Source: Bacillus mojavensis RO-H-1 = KCTC 3706
GTDB taxonomy: Bacteria; Bacillota; Bacilli; Bacillales; Bacillaceae
Length of the DNA: 64,000 nt
NCBI RefSeq assembly: GCF_000245335.1
Contig: NZ_JH600279.1
Coordinates: 496,001 to 560,000 of the forward strand
Direction: 5' to 3'
A program made the translations under genes and the position numbers. The notes beneath the pieces are model-generated. The model had not been told where the DNA came from. It saw only the letters and a program-made list of their open reading frames with translations, and did no database searches. This document shows positions 20,032 through 28,688 of the stretch, piece by piece; positions within the stretch are counted from its first letter, which is position 1; each line of letters starts with the position of its first letter.

Positions 20032-20981
20032 TACATGTGTGACACAATCAGTGTGCATGTGCCTTTAATTGTGAAGTCGGACATATTGTAAGGCAAAATA
20101 AAATGATTGCCCTTTTGAAGCGGGCATGTTTCTTTTCCATAGGTAAGCGAACCGCTTCCTTCTATTACACTGCATATCAAGAAGCTCTCATCCTGCGAAA
20201 GCTCAGCCTCCCCATTAATGTCCCATTTATAGACGGAAAAGTATTCCCCTTGGACAAACGTTTTAATTGTTATTCCTTTTCTTGTTTCGGTTGATTCGTC
20301 TATATATCCGTCCACATGGGGAACGGTCGCCGCGTTAATGGCTTTTGCAAAATGAAGCTCCCTTGGCTTGCCGCTTGTTTCGAGACGGTCATAGTCGTAG
20401 ACCCGATATGTGGCATCTGAATTTTGCTGGGTCTCTAACACAAGTGTCCCTTTACATAAAGCGTGTATCGTACCGCTCGGCACATAATAGAAATCACCTG
20501 GCTTAATCTTGATTCTTCGCAGCAGCCCTTCCCAGTCGCCGCTGTTAATCATTGTGACAAGCTCAGTTTTTGAGCGGGCCGTATGTCCGTAAATGATTTC
20601 TGCGTTTTCTTTGCAGTCAATAATATACCAGCACTCCGTCTTGCCGAGCTCCCCCTGTTCATTCTCTCCAGCATAATAATCATCGGGATGGACTTTGATC
20701 GACATATCTTCTTTTACGTCCAGCAGCTTCGTCAGTAACGGGAACCGGTCTCCCTCCACGCCTCCGAACAATTCCCGGTGCTCATCCCAAAGCTCGGTCA
20801 ATGTCTTTCCTTTATACGGGCCATTCGCAACAGTGCTCGGTCCTTTTGGATGAGCGGAAATGGCCCAGCACTCCCCTGTTGTTTTGGATGGAATGTCATA
20901 CCCGAAGACATCGCGTAAAGCGGTGCCGCCCCAGATTCTTTCTTTAAACACTGGCTTGAAAAAAATCGGTGATTGTGTCAT
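20031..20981 (-). CDS. pmi: Mannose-6-phosphate isomerase, class I
   Basis: The enzyme interconverts mannose-6-phosphate and fructose-6-phosphate in the cytoplasm. The 316-residue protein has the type I signatures: the zinc-binding KVHPDDYYA and YVPSGTIHALC, with TECWYIIDC between. It matches the Bacillus class (manA/pmi/yvyI family) in length. It is single, with its own terminator, between lytD and gerBA. The gene may supply mannose precursors or feed mannose into glycolysis; there is no sugar transporter beside it. The ribosome site GGGGAGGGG lies directly before the ATG. Confidence 0.95.
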   Translation of the reverse strand: MTQSPIFFKPVFKERIWGGTALRDVFGYDIPSKTTGECWAISAHPKGPSTVANGPYKGKTLTELWDEHRELFGGVEGDRFPLLTKLLDVKEDMSIKVHPDDYYAGENEQGELGKTECWYIIDCKENAEIIYGHTARSKTELVTMINSGDWEGLLRRIKIKPGDFYYVPSGTIHALCKGTLVLETQQNSDATYRVYDYDRLETSGKPRELHFAKAINAATVPHVDGYIDESTETRKGITIKTFVQGEYFSVYKWDINGEAELSQDESFLICSVIEGSGSLTYGKETCPLQKGNHFILPYNMSDFTIKGTCTLIVSHM

Positions 20982-21173
20982 GATCCGTACCCCTCCCCTT
21001 TAAATGGCTGATCATTATTTTCCCGATGCGTGCCCCTTACAAACGCCCGTATGTCTGTCTGCTTTTCAATGACAACATATGTACAAAGCATGATGTATCC
21101 ATGACCCTTTGAGAAAACGCTTCCTTTTTATTATATCACTTTGAAAAGAAGGTTTGTTTCAGCCTTTTCCTTA

Positions 21174-21202
21174 TGAAGAATAATTCTCCTTTTTTGATAC
21201 AA
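21174..21202 (+). promoter_or_regulatory. Possible sigma-G promoter of gerB
   Basis: TGAAGA (21174-21179) and GATACAA (21196-21202) are 16 bp apart and resemble the sigma-G boxes TGHATA and CATAHTA. The gerB operon is expressed in the forespore under sigma-G in 168. The match is only moderate. Confidence 0.45.
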
Positions 21203-21244
21203 ATTAAGAAGAACCGTCAATATGTTTTATAAAGGAGAGAAACT

Positions 21245-22696
21245 ATGCAAATCGACTCTGATCTCCAACGTAATGTAGAAACATTGAAAAAAAAATTGGG
21301 GCAAAACGACGATATTATGTTTTATACGTTTTCTTTCGGAGACAGCAGACAGAAGGCTTGCCTGCTGTATATTGACGGTTTGACAGAAAATAAGCTTCTG
21401 GCGCAATACGTCATTTCTCCTTTACAAAAAGAATCGTTAGCTCAAAAAGATGGCTTAATTGAGGATTTATCCGCTTTCTTCTTCGGCTATCATCACAGCG
21501 TTGTTTCTTCAATAAACGAAATTCAGCAGCTCGTTTTTTCCGGACATACCATTCTGCTGGCTGATGGTTACAGCGCGGGGCTGGCATTTGACACAAAAAC
21601 ATTAAAGTCGCGCAACCTTGAAGAGCCTACATCTGAAGTCTTGGAACGCGGGCCAAAGATTGGCTTTATTGAAAAGCTGCGAATAAACACGGCGCTTTTG
21701 CGGGAGCGGACGAGTGACCCTAATCTCGTCATAAAAGAAATGACAATAGGCAAAAGGACGAAAAAAAAGGTAGCTGTCGCTTATATTAAGGATATTGCTC
21801 CTGATTATGTCGTAAAAGAAGTGTTTAAACGGCTAAAGTCCATCATGACAGATGATTTGCCCGAATCAGGCTCACTTGAACAGCTCATTGAGGATGAACC
21901 TTTTTCCGTCTTTCCCACAATATTAAGCACAGAACGTCCTGATCGTGTAGAAAGCTCGTTGTTAGAAGGAAGGGTTTCGATTTTAGTAGATGGTACGCCA
22001 TTTGCATTGATTGTACCGGCAACGGTTGATGAATTTATTCATTCACCGGATGATTACAACCAGCGCTGGATTCCAATGTCTCTTATTCGTTTGATTCGCT
22101 ATACGAGCATTCTGATTACCATTTATTTGCCTGGCTTATATATTTCTCTCGTTACCTACCATACCGGGCTTTTGCCAACGAGAATGGCCATTTCGATTGC
22201 AGGCAGCAGGCTGAATGTACCTTTCCCGCCTTTTGTCGAAGCCTTTAATATGATATTTACGATAGAACTGATCAGAGAAGCCGGTTTAAGGCTGCCAAAG
22301 CCGATCGGACAGACGATTGGGTTTGTTGGAGGGGTTGTTATCGGACAAGTAGCCGTACAAGGCCAAATCGTCAGCGCATTAATGGTCATTGTTGTATCAA
22401 TTACCGCATTGGCATCCTTTACCGTTCCGTCATACGCCTTTAACTTCCCGTTGCGGATTATTCGTATCGCGGCAATGTTAAGCGCGGCAGTATTGGGCAT
22501 GTATGGCGTCATCATGGTCTTTCTGTTAGTGATCGGCCATTTAATGCGTTTGAAAAGCTTTGGCCAAGATTATATTATTCCGATAATGGCACAGCCCGGA
22601 CAAGATTTAAAGGACACTGTGATTCGCGTCCCTACCCTATTTTTAAAAAGAAGGCCGACCCGCAAAGACACAAAAGATAAAATCAGACAAAGGTGA
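21245..22696 (+). CDS. gerBA: Spore germinant receptor subunit GerBA
   Basis: GerBA is the A subunit of a germinant receptor in the inner spore membrane. The GerB receptor acts with GerK in the response to asparagine, glucose, fructose and potassium. The 483-residue protein has a large soluble N-terminal part (to about 240) and then about five membrane segments, including PFPPFVEAFNMIFTIELIREAGLRLP, an architecture typical of GerA-family A subunits. A GGAGAG ribosome site precedes the ATG. The gene overlaps the ribosome site of gerBB, so the three gerB genes form one operon. Confidence 0.97.
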   Translation: MQIDSDLQRNVETLKKKLGQNDDIMFYTFSFGDSRQKACLLYIDGLTENKLLAQYVISPLQKESLAQKDGLIEDLSAFFFGYHHSVVSSINEIQQLVFSGHTILLADGYSAGLAFDTKTLKSRNLEEPTSEVLERGPKIGFIEKLRINTALLRERTSDPNLVIKEMTIGKRTKKKVAVAYIKDIAPDYVVKEVFKRLKSIMTDDLPESGSLEQLIEDEPFSVFPTILSTERPDRVESSLLEGRVSILVDGTPFALIVPATVDEFIHSPDDYNQRWIPMSLIRLIRYTSILITIYLPGLYISLVTYHTGLLPTRMAISIAGSRLNVPFPPFVEAFNMIFTIELIREAGLRLPKPIGQTIGFVGGVVIGQVAVQGQIVSALMVIVVSITALASFTVPSYAFNFPLRIIRIAAMLSAAVLGMYGVIMVFLLVIGHLMRLKSFGQDYIIPIMAQPGQDLKDTVIRVPTLFLKRRPTRKDTKDKIRQR

Positions 22697-22701
22697 TAGC
22701 T

Positions 22702-23808
22702 ATGATGCAATCAGAGGACAAGCTTACATTTATGCAGACGCTTATTATGGTAAGCAGTACAATGATCGGTGCCGGCGTCTTAACCCTTCCCCGCTCAGCA
22801 GCTGAAACAGACAGTCCAATCGGATGGATCATGATCCTGCTACAGGGCGTTATTTTTATTATTTTTGCACTGTTTTTTTTGCCTTTTCTTCAACGAAACA
22901 AGGAGAAAACGATTTTTGAGCTAAACAGTATTGCAGCCGGAAAATTCATCGGTTTCTTTTTGAATGTATTTATTTCCATTTATTTTATCGGTATCGTATG
23001 CTTTCAAGCGCGAGTTTTGGGTGAGGTTGTCGGATTTTTTCTTTTAAAAAACACACCGATGGCAGTTGTCGTGTTTATTTTTCTGGCGGTTGCCATCTAT
23101 CATGTGGCTGGGGGCGTTTACTCCATTGCGAAGGTATATGCGTATATTTTTCCTATCACTATTATTATTTTCCTTATGCTTCTGATGTTTAGCTCTCGGT
23201 TATTTCAACTGGATTTTATCCGACCTGTATTTGAAGGCGGCTATCGAAGTTTTTTCTCTTTATTTCCTAAAACTCTTTTATATTTTTCAGGATTTGAAGT
23301 CATTTTTTATCTCATTCCCTTTATGAAAGATCCCAAGCAGGTAAAAAAAGCTGTCGCTTTAGGCATTGCAACCTCGACTGTTTTCTATAGTATTACTTTG
23401 TTTATGGTCATTGGCTGTATGAGTGTAGCTGAGGCAAAAACAGTGACGTGGCCGACCATTTCTCTCATCCATGCATTAGAAATTCCAGGGATTTTTATTG
23501 AACGGTTTGACCTGTTTTTACAGTTAACTTGGACAGCCCAGCAATTTGCATGTATGCTTGGCTCCTTTAAAGGGGCGCATATCGGATTAACAGATATCTT
23601 TCACTTAAAAAATAAAAACAATCCATGGCTGCTTACTGCATTGCTGGCTGTTACATTTTTTCTATCAATGTTTCCTGAAGATCTGAATGCCGTGTTTTAT
23701 TACGGTACACTTCTCGGTTATGTATTTCTAGGTGTCATTGCAATACCATTTCTTATCTGGTTTTTAAGCTGGGTACAGAAAAAACTAGGGAGGGATCAGC
23801 TGCAATGA
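22702..23808 (+). CDS. gerBB: Spore germinant receptor subunit GerBB
   Basis: GerBB is the B subunit, an integral membrane protein of the amino acid/polyamine/organocation transporter fold with about ten membrane segments, thought to bind germinant. The 368-residue length equals the 168 protein as I remember it. I chose ATG 22702 because the in-frame GTG at 22693 is part of the ribosome site AAAGGTGAT; the ATG at 22705 is also possible. The stop overlaps the start of gerBC by four bases (ATGA), so translation is coupled. Confidence 0.95.
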   Translation: MMQSEDKLTFMQTLIMVSSTMIGAGVLTLPRSAAETDSPIGWIMILLQGVIFIIFALFFLPFLQRNKEKTIFELNSIAAGKFIGFFLNVFISIYFIGIVCFQARVLGEVVGFFLLKNTPMAVVVFIFLAVAIYHVAGGVYSIAKVYAYIFPITIIIFLMLLMFSSRLFQLDFIRPVFEGGYRSFFSLFPKTLLYFSGFEVIFYLIPFMKDPKQVKKAVALGIATSTVFYSITLFMVIGCMSVAEAKTVTWPTISLIHALEIPGIFIERFDLFLQLTWTAQQFACMLGSFKGAHIGLTDIFHLKNKNNPWLLTALLAVTFFLSMFPEDLNAVFYYGTLLGYVFLGVIAIPFLIWFLSWVQKKLGRDQLQ

Positions 23809-24929
23809 AGACAACGATGAAGCTTGCAGCAATGGTTCTGATGCTGCAGATGCTTTGTGGATGCTGGGATGTCAAAGATATTGAAAAACTGTCTTTTGCC
23901 AGAGGACTTGCCATCGATGAGACCGATGACCATCAGTATCAATTAACGTATCAAAATCTTCTTCCCCAAAGTGAAGACAGCCAAGCAGCCGGAAAACCCG
24001 AATTTGTCAATGTGACGTCCTACGGGAAAACTATTTTAGAAGCAGTCAGTGATGTATCCATCAAGGACCCTCCTATCTATAGCGATCATTTAAAAGTCAT
24101 TCTTTTGGGAGAAAAGCTAATGAGGAATCAAAACATTGATCAGGTCTTCAACCATTTCATCCGGGATGATGAGCTGCGGCGCAGCAGCTATTTGATGGCT
24201 GCCAAAGGGAAAGCCGGAGATGTTTTTACGAAAGGAAGTCCGAAGCAGCAGATGCCGATGCCTTCCGAAAAGCTGATTGATCTGACCAATAACAGCGGTT
24301 ATAACGGGAAGATTATGTTGCCGCTTCGCATCGGGAGAGCCTCAATCTATTGCCAAAATGGCTACAGTTTCCTCATTCAAGCCGTTAATAACCAAAAGGG
24401 AAAAGCAAAGTATGACGGGGCAGGCATTATCAAAAGCGGCAGTAATAAACTCGTTGGATTTCTTTCAGCTGATGAAATCCAGACACTGACATGGGTCATG
24501 GGGACGATCCAAGGAGGCGTCATGCCGACGACAGATAAAGGGCATCCGATTACATTTGAGATTAAAAAGTCAAAATCTAAAATCAAACCGGCGATTGAAA
24601 ACGGAAAGCCTGTCTTTCAGATCTCTGTCAAAACAAAGGGTATTCTGACAGAAGATCAAAATCCGAATGAAAATTCCTTTCGTAAAAGCTATTTGCACAG
24701 GATTGAGAACATTTTTGAGAAAAAGCTTGAACGCGATATAAAGAAGGTTATGGATAAACTGCAGCATGAGTATAAAAGCGATCCGATCTTTTTATCGGAC
24801 TACATCCGGATTCAACACCCTGAATACTGGCATAAGGTAAAAGGACATTGGGATGACATATTTTCTGATGCTGATTTTAAATACGATATTTCTTTCAAAA
24901 TCGTTAACTTCGGTACAGTAGGACAGTGA
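23805..24929 (+). CDS. gerBC: Spore germinant receptor lipoprotein GerBC
   Basis: GerBC is the C subunit, a lipoprotein anchored on the outer face of the inner spore membrane. The 374-residue protein has a lipobox LCGC with the lipid-bearing cysteine at residue 20, followed at once by WDVKDIEKLSFARGLAID, typical of the Ger(x)C family. The overlap with gerBB and the terminator after it make gerBA-BB-BC a closed three-gene operon. Confidence 0.97.
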   Translation: MKTTMKLAAMVLMLQMLCGCWDVKDIEKLSFARGLAIDETDDHQYQLTYQNLLPQSEDSQAAGKPEFVNVTSYGKTILEAVSDVSIKDPPIYSDHLKVILLGEKLMRNQNIDQVFNHFIRDDELRRSSYLMAAKGKAGDVFTKGSPKQQMPMPSEKLIDLTNNSGYNGKIMLPLRIGRASIYCQNGYSFLIQAVNNQKGKAKYDGAGIIKSGSNKLVGFLSADEIQTLTWVMGTIQGGVMPTTDKGHPITFEIKKSKSKIKPAIENGKPVFQISVKTKGILTEDQNPNENSFRKSYLHRIENIFEKKLERDIKKVMDKLQHEYKSDPIFLSDYIRIQHPEYWHKVKGHWDDIFSDADFKYDISFKIVNFGTVGQ

Positions 24930-24936
24930 GAAATTA

Positions 24937-24967
24937 AAAGGGTGCGCATGCTCGCGCACCCTTTTTT
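24937..24967 (+). terminator. Terminator between gerBC and ywtG
   Basis: GGGTGCGC (24940-24947) and GCGCACCC (24954-24961) form a GC-rich stem with A and T runs at both ends, serving both convergent genes. Confidence 0.92.
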
Positions 24968-26339
24968 ATGTTCCGACAGTCTGCTGTTTTCCGGCAGATC
25001 CTCCCTGTCCGTTTTTGTCCCTTAAATCTTGCTCAATTTCTTCAAGGCTTTTTCCCTTCGTCTCTGTCACTTTAAACCGGACAAATAAGAACGCCATGAT
25101 ACCGATCGCGGCATAAATCAGGAATAAATAACTAATGCCGATCGCTTCCATTAATATTGGATAGGTGAGTGAAACAATCAGTGTCCCAACGTGCAGCATC
25201 AAAGTCGATACACCGGTACCGATTCCTCTGACATGGAGCGGGAACAATTCAGGAAGCATCACCCAGACAACCGGGCCCCAGCTGACGGCAAATACAACGA
25301 TAAACACGCCTAAGCAAATGACTGTCGTCCATGATGCGGCCGGGGTGTTATCGAAAAAGAGATTCACCATAGCCAGGATGATCAAGCTGATCACCATGCC
25401 GGCATTCCCGAATAACAGCAGCGGTTTTCTGCCGACTTTATCTATGATTTTAATGGCGAGAAGAGTCATCAGAACATTCACTGTTCCGATTCCAACCGTT
25501 CCTAAAATAGAGGCGGAGTTTCCGAACCCAACGTTTGTAAAGGTCTTCGGCGCATAATAAATGATTGTGTTCGTACCGATAAATTGCTGCAGAAACGCCA
25601 GTCCCAGGCCGGCAATCAGAGCGGGACGCACCCACGGATCGAAAAGCTCCTTCAGACCGCCTTCGTCCTCTTTTTCCGCTTCTTGAATATCATGAATTTC
25701 CTGATCAATATCCTTTGTGCCACGTAATTTTTCGAGAACCTTTTTCGCTTTATTCTCTTCGCCATTCGTAAACAGCCAGCGCGGGCTCTCCGGCATAAAC
25801 AAAATACCAATCAGCAATAGCAATGATGGTACGGCAGCAAGTCCAAGCATCCAGCGCCACGCTTCTGCATCGGCAAATATGTAATTGACGATATAGGAAA
25901 GCAGGATGCCGACCGTAATCATCAGCTGGTTGAGGGACGATAACGCACCCCGTTTCTCTTTTGGCGCAAGTTCAGACAAATACAGCGGCACGATCGTTGT
26001 CGATGTTCCGACTGCCAGTCCCAGAAGGATTCTAAACAGCACCATCACTCCTGTATTTGGTGCAAGCGCAACACCCAAGCCGCCTATACAGAACAGCAGC
26101 GCGGCAGCCATAATCGCTTTTCTTCTGCCAAAACGGTCCGTCAACTTGCCAGCCGCTCCGGAACCGAGTATCGCTCCGATTAATAAGGAGCTGACAACAA
26201 GTCCCTCTGTAAAGGCATTGAGGCCTAAATCCTTTTTCATAAATAAAATGGCTCCCGAAATGACGCCGGTATCATAGCCGTATAAAGCGCCACCAAGAGC
26301 GCCGAAAAAATAAAGCCATATATTTGACTGCTTCTTCAT
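24966..26339 (-). CDS. ywtG: Sugar transporter YwtG, MFS family
   Basis: This 457-residue protein is a sugar:proton symporter of the major facilitator superfamily with 12 membrane segments. The family marks are GGALYGYDTGVISGA in segment 1, GKLTDRFGRRKAIM after segment 2, PESPRWL before the central loop, DKVGRKPLL, and the C-terminal VTETKGKSLEEIE. In 168 it resembles CsbC and IolT, and its substrate is not known to me. It stands alone between two convergent or divergent neighbours. A possible sigma-B site lies upstream. Confidence 0.93.
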   Translation of the reverse strand: MKKQSNIWLYFFGALGGALYGYDTGVISGAILFMKKDLGLNAFTEGLVVSSLLIGAILGSGAAGKLTDRFGRRKAIMAAALLFCIGGLGVALAPNTGVMVLFRILLGLAVGTSTTIVPLYLSELAPKEKRGALSSLNQLMITVGILLSYIVNYIFADAEAWRWMLGLAAVPSLLLLIGILFMPESPRWLFTNGEENKAKKVLEKLRGTKDIDQEIHDIQEAEKEDEGGLKELFDPWVRPALIAGLGLAFLQQFIGTNTIIYYAPKTFTNVGFGNSASILGTVGIGTVNVLMTLLAIKIIDKVGRKPLLLFGNAGMVISLIILAMVNLFFDNTPAASWTTVICLGVFIVVFAVSWGPVVWVMLPELFPLHVRGIGTGVSTLMLHVGTLIVSLTYPILMEAIGISYLFLIYAAIGIMAFLFVRFKVTETKGKSLEEIEQDLRDKNGQGGSAGKQQTVGT

Positions 26340-26668
26340 AGAAATGACTCCCTTTCTCCTATCAGTGATCCAATGGTACTGTCCACGGAGTTTTTTAGAA
26401 ATCTATTAGCCTATTTTTCTGACAAGTAAACCTATGAAAACGTACAAACATCACATATCCATTAATTTACTGGCGTTTTTTTCAACTTTACCGAAACATT
26501 TTTTCCCCAGCGGCGTCCTATATAAGGTGATTCAGCACATTATCATTCATCTAAAAAAACAAAAACATATAAATATAGGAATTTTTATCGAATATTGTCT
26601 TATCTGGAGTTGCCGTATGGCAAAATGAATGGTACGCTTCAACTATTAATGAAACGAGAGGTATGGAT
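26340..26668. promoter_or_regulatory. ywtG/ywtF divergent intergenic region
   Basis: The 329-bp gap holds no convincing gene. It contains the ywtG ribosome site (GAAAGGGAG), a possible sigma-B promoter and, on the right, an inverted repeat TTGCCGTATGGCAA (26613-26626) shortly before ywtF. The repeat could be an operator; its role is unknown. Confidence 0.5.
26406..26431 (-). promoter_or_regulatory. Possible sigma-B promoter of ywtG
   Basis: On the minus strand GTTTAC (26431-26426) and GGCTAA (26411-26406) are 14 bp apart; the sigma-B consensus is GTTTAA-N12/15-GGGTAT. The -35 is good and the -10 is poor (four of six). Confidence 0.4.
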
Positions 26669-27637
26669 ATGGAAGAACGATCACAGCGTAAGAAGAAAAA
26701 GAGACGTCTGAGAAAATGGGTGAAATTATTAGCCGGTGTAATGGCTTTTCTTATTATTGCCGCAGGCTCTGTCGGCACATACGCCTATGTAAAATTGAAC
26801 AATGCTTCTAAAGAGGCTCACGTCAGTCTTGCCCGCGGAGAACAATCGGTAAAACGGATTAAAGAATTTGATCCCGGAAAGGATTCCTTCTCTGTACTGC
26901 TCTTAGGAATTGATGCCAGAGAGGAAAACGGCGAGAGTGTCGATCAGGCAAGAAGTGACGCGAATGTGCTGGTTACCTTTAACCGTAAAGAAAAAACAGC
27001 CAAAATGCTGAGCATTTCGCGCGACGCCTATGTGAATATTCCAGGCCACGGCTATGATAAGTTTACGCATGCTCACGCCTATGGCGGCGTAGATCTAAGT
27101 GTGAAAACGGTTGAAGAAATGCTTGATATTCCCGTTGATTATGTAGTCGAAAGCAACTTCACAGCGTTTGAAGACGTGGTAAATGAGCTGAATGGCGTCA
27201 CCGTTAATGTGAAAAGCGATAAAGTCATCCAGCAAATCAAAAAGGATACAAAAGGAAAAGTAGTCCTTCAAAAAGGCACACACACGCTTGATGGGGAAGA
27301 AGCGCTGGCTTACGTAAGAACACGTAAAGCCGACAGTGATCTTTTACGCGGACAAAGACAAATGGAAGTGCTGAAAGCCATTATCGATAAATCAAAATCA
27401 CTTAGCTCCATTCCGGCTTATGATGATATTGTGGATACAATGGGAGAAAATTTAAAAATGAATCTTTCTCTTAAAGATGCCATCGGCTTATTCCCGTTTA
27501 TCACTTCATTGAAGTCGGTTGAGTCCATCCAGCTGACAGGCTATGACTATAAGCCTGGCGGTGTCTACTATTTCAGATTGAATCAGGAAAATCTGCAGGA
27601 AGTGAAAGAAGAGCTGCAAAACGATTTAGGTGTATAA
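26669..27637 (+). CDS. tagT: Wall teichoic acid ligase of the LytR-CpsA-Psr family, TagT/YwtF
   Basis: LCP proteins move teichoic acid from its lipid carrier to peptidoglycan at the outer membrane face. The 322-residue protein has a basic start, one membrane segment (about 17-40) and the LCP domain, with DSFSVLLLGIDAR and ARSDANVLVTFN near the front and YVRTRKADSDLLRGQRQ at the back. The usual SIPRD motif reads SISRD here (Arg118, Asp119 kept). I chose ATG 26669 because GAGAGG lies seven bases before it; the earlier ATG (26663) would be one base away. YwtF was renamed TagT in 168. A terminator follows. Confidence 0.95.
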   Translation: MEERSQRKKKKRRLRKWVKLLAGVMAFLIIAAGSVGTYAYVKLNNASKEAHVSLARGEQSVKRIKEFDPGKDSFSVLLLGIDAREENGESVDQARSDANVLVTFNRKEKTAKMLSISRDAYVNIPGHGYDKFTHAHAYGGVDLSVKTVEEMLDIPVDYVVESNFTAFEDVVNELNGVTVNVKSDKVIQQIKKDTKGKVVLQKGTHTLDGEEALAYVRTRKADSDLLRGQRQMEVLKAIIDKSKSLSSIPAYDDIVDTMGENLKMNLSLKDAIGLFPFITSLKSVESIQLTGYDYKPGGVYYFRLNQENLQEVKEELQNDLGV

Positions 27638-27639
27638 TG

Positions 27640-27666
27640 AACGGGATGGCGATGAGCCATCCCGTT
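27640..27666 (+). terminator. Terminator of ywtF
   Basis: ACGGGATGGC and GCCATCCCGT pair over the loop GATGA, followed by TTTA. The stem starts just after the stop codon. Confidence 0.85.
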
Positions 27667-27792
27667 TTACATATTTCATTGTTGAAAAATAGGATCGTAA
27701 GGTTTAGCCTTGACCTATACGATTTATGTTTCGTATGAAAGCTGAACATACTACACGAAGCAGTTTCATTTTTAAGGAGGTTTCCCCTACAT

Positions 27793-28653
27793 ATGAAATT
27801 AATAGCCATTGATTTAGACGGTACATTGCTGAATAAAGAAAGCATTATTTCTGAGGAAAACAGAGCGGCTATCAAGCGGGCGCTTGATGCAGGCATCCTC
27901 GTTACCATTTGCACAGGAAGAGCAACGTTTGATGTTAAAGCGCTGCTGGAAGACTTGGATATCCCTATCATCGCGGCAAATGGCGGAACGGTTCATGACA
28001 AAGGCTACCGCCTGATCAGCCGGACATTAATGGATCAAGAGGCCGGCAAAGCGATCGCTGATTACCTGCTCTCAAAAAATATTTACTTTGAAGTATATAC
28101 TGACGACCATCTGCTTTCTCCTTTTGACGGCGAATCTAAGCTTCAAGCAGAGCTTGATATTTTAAAGAGCGCAAACCCAAATGAAAACACGGATGAATTG
28201 TGGCAAGGGGCCATGACTCAGTTCAAGCAGTTTGGCATCAAACCAATCCCGCATATCGAATCAATTTTTGACGGCAGCGAAAACATTTACAAGCTCCTTT
28301 GCTTCTCTTTTGATATGGAAAAACTGAGACATGCGAAGGAAGAACTGAAGCATCATAAAAAACTGGCGCAAACCTCTTCCGGAAAGCACATTATCGAAAT
28401 TCTCCCAGCCTCTTCCGGCAAAGGGCGCGCGTTGACTGAGCTTGCCGGCAAATACGGAATTGAGACGCAAGATATCTATGCGATTGGTGACAGCCCGAAT
28501 GATTTATCCATGTTTGAAGTGGCAGGACACCGAATTGCCATGGAAAATGCGATTGATGAACTGAAAGAAAAAAGCACTTACGTGACGAAAAGCAATGATG
28601 AAAATGGCGTGGCCTACTTTATAGATCAGCTTCTATCCGGCCAATATGCATAA
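27793..28653 (+). CDS. ywtE: HAD-family phosphatase YwtE (Cof type)
   Basis: The 286-residue protein belongs to the Cof/YbjI type of HAD hydrolases. The nucleophile motif DLDGT is at residues 7-11, and the C-terminal motif GDSPNDLSMF gives the metal-binding aspartates. The cap domain lies between. In 168 YwtE has been reported, with YcsE and YitU, to dephosphorylate 5-amino-6-(5-phosphoribitylamino)uracil in riboflavin synthesis; the assignment here rests on that. The AAGGAGG ribosome site is 12 bp from the ATG. It is a single gene with a terminator on both sides. Confidence 0.92.
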   Translation: MKLIAIDLDGTLLNKESIISEENRAAIKRALDAGILVTICTGRATFDVKALLEDLDIPIIAANGGTVHDKGYRLISRTLMDQEAGKAIADYLLSKNIYFEVYTDDHLLSPFDGESKLQAELDILKSANPNENTDELWQGAMTQFKQFGIKPIPHIESIFDGSENIYKLLCFSFDMEKLRHAKEELKHHKKLAQTSSGKHIIEILPASSGKGRALTELAGKYGIETQDIYAIGDSPNDLSMFEVAGHRIAMENAIDELKEKSTYVTKSNDENGVAYFIDQLLSGQYA

Positions 28654-28688
28654 AAAAAAGACTCCAGAGAAACTGGAGCCTTTTTTTA
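28652..28688. terminator. Shared terminator of ywtE and pgdS
   Basis: GACTCCAG-AGAAA-CTGGAGCC forms an eight-base stem with one mismatch and has A and T runs on both sides, between two convergent genes. Confidence 0.88.
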
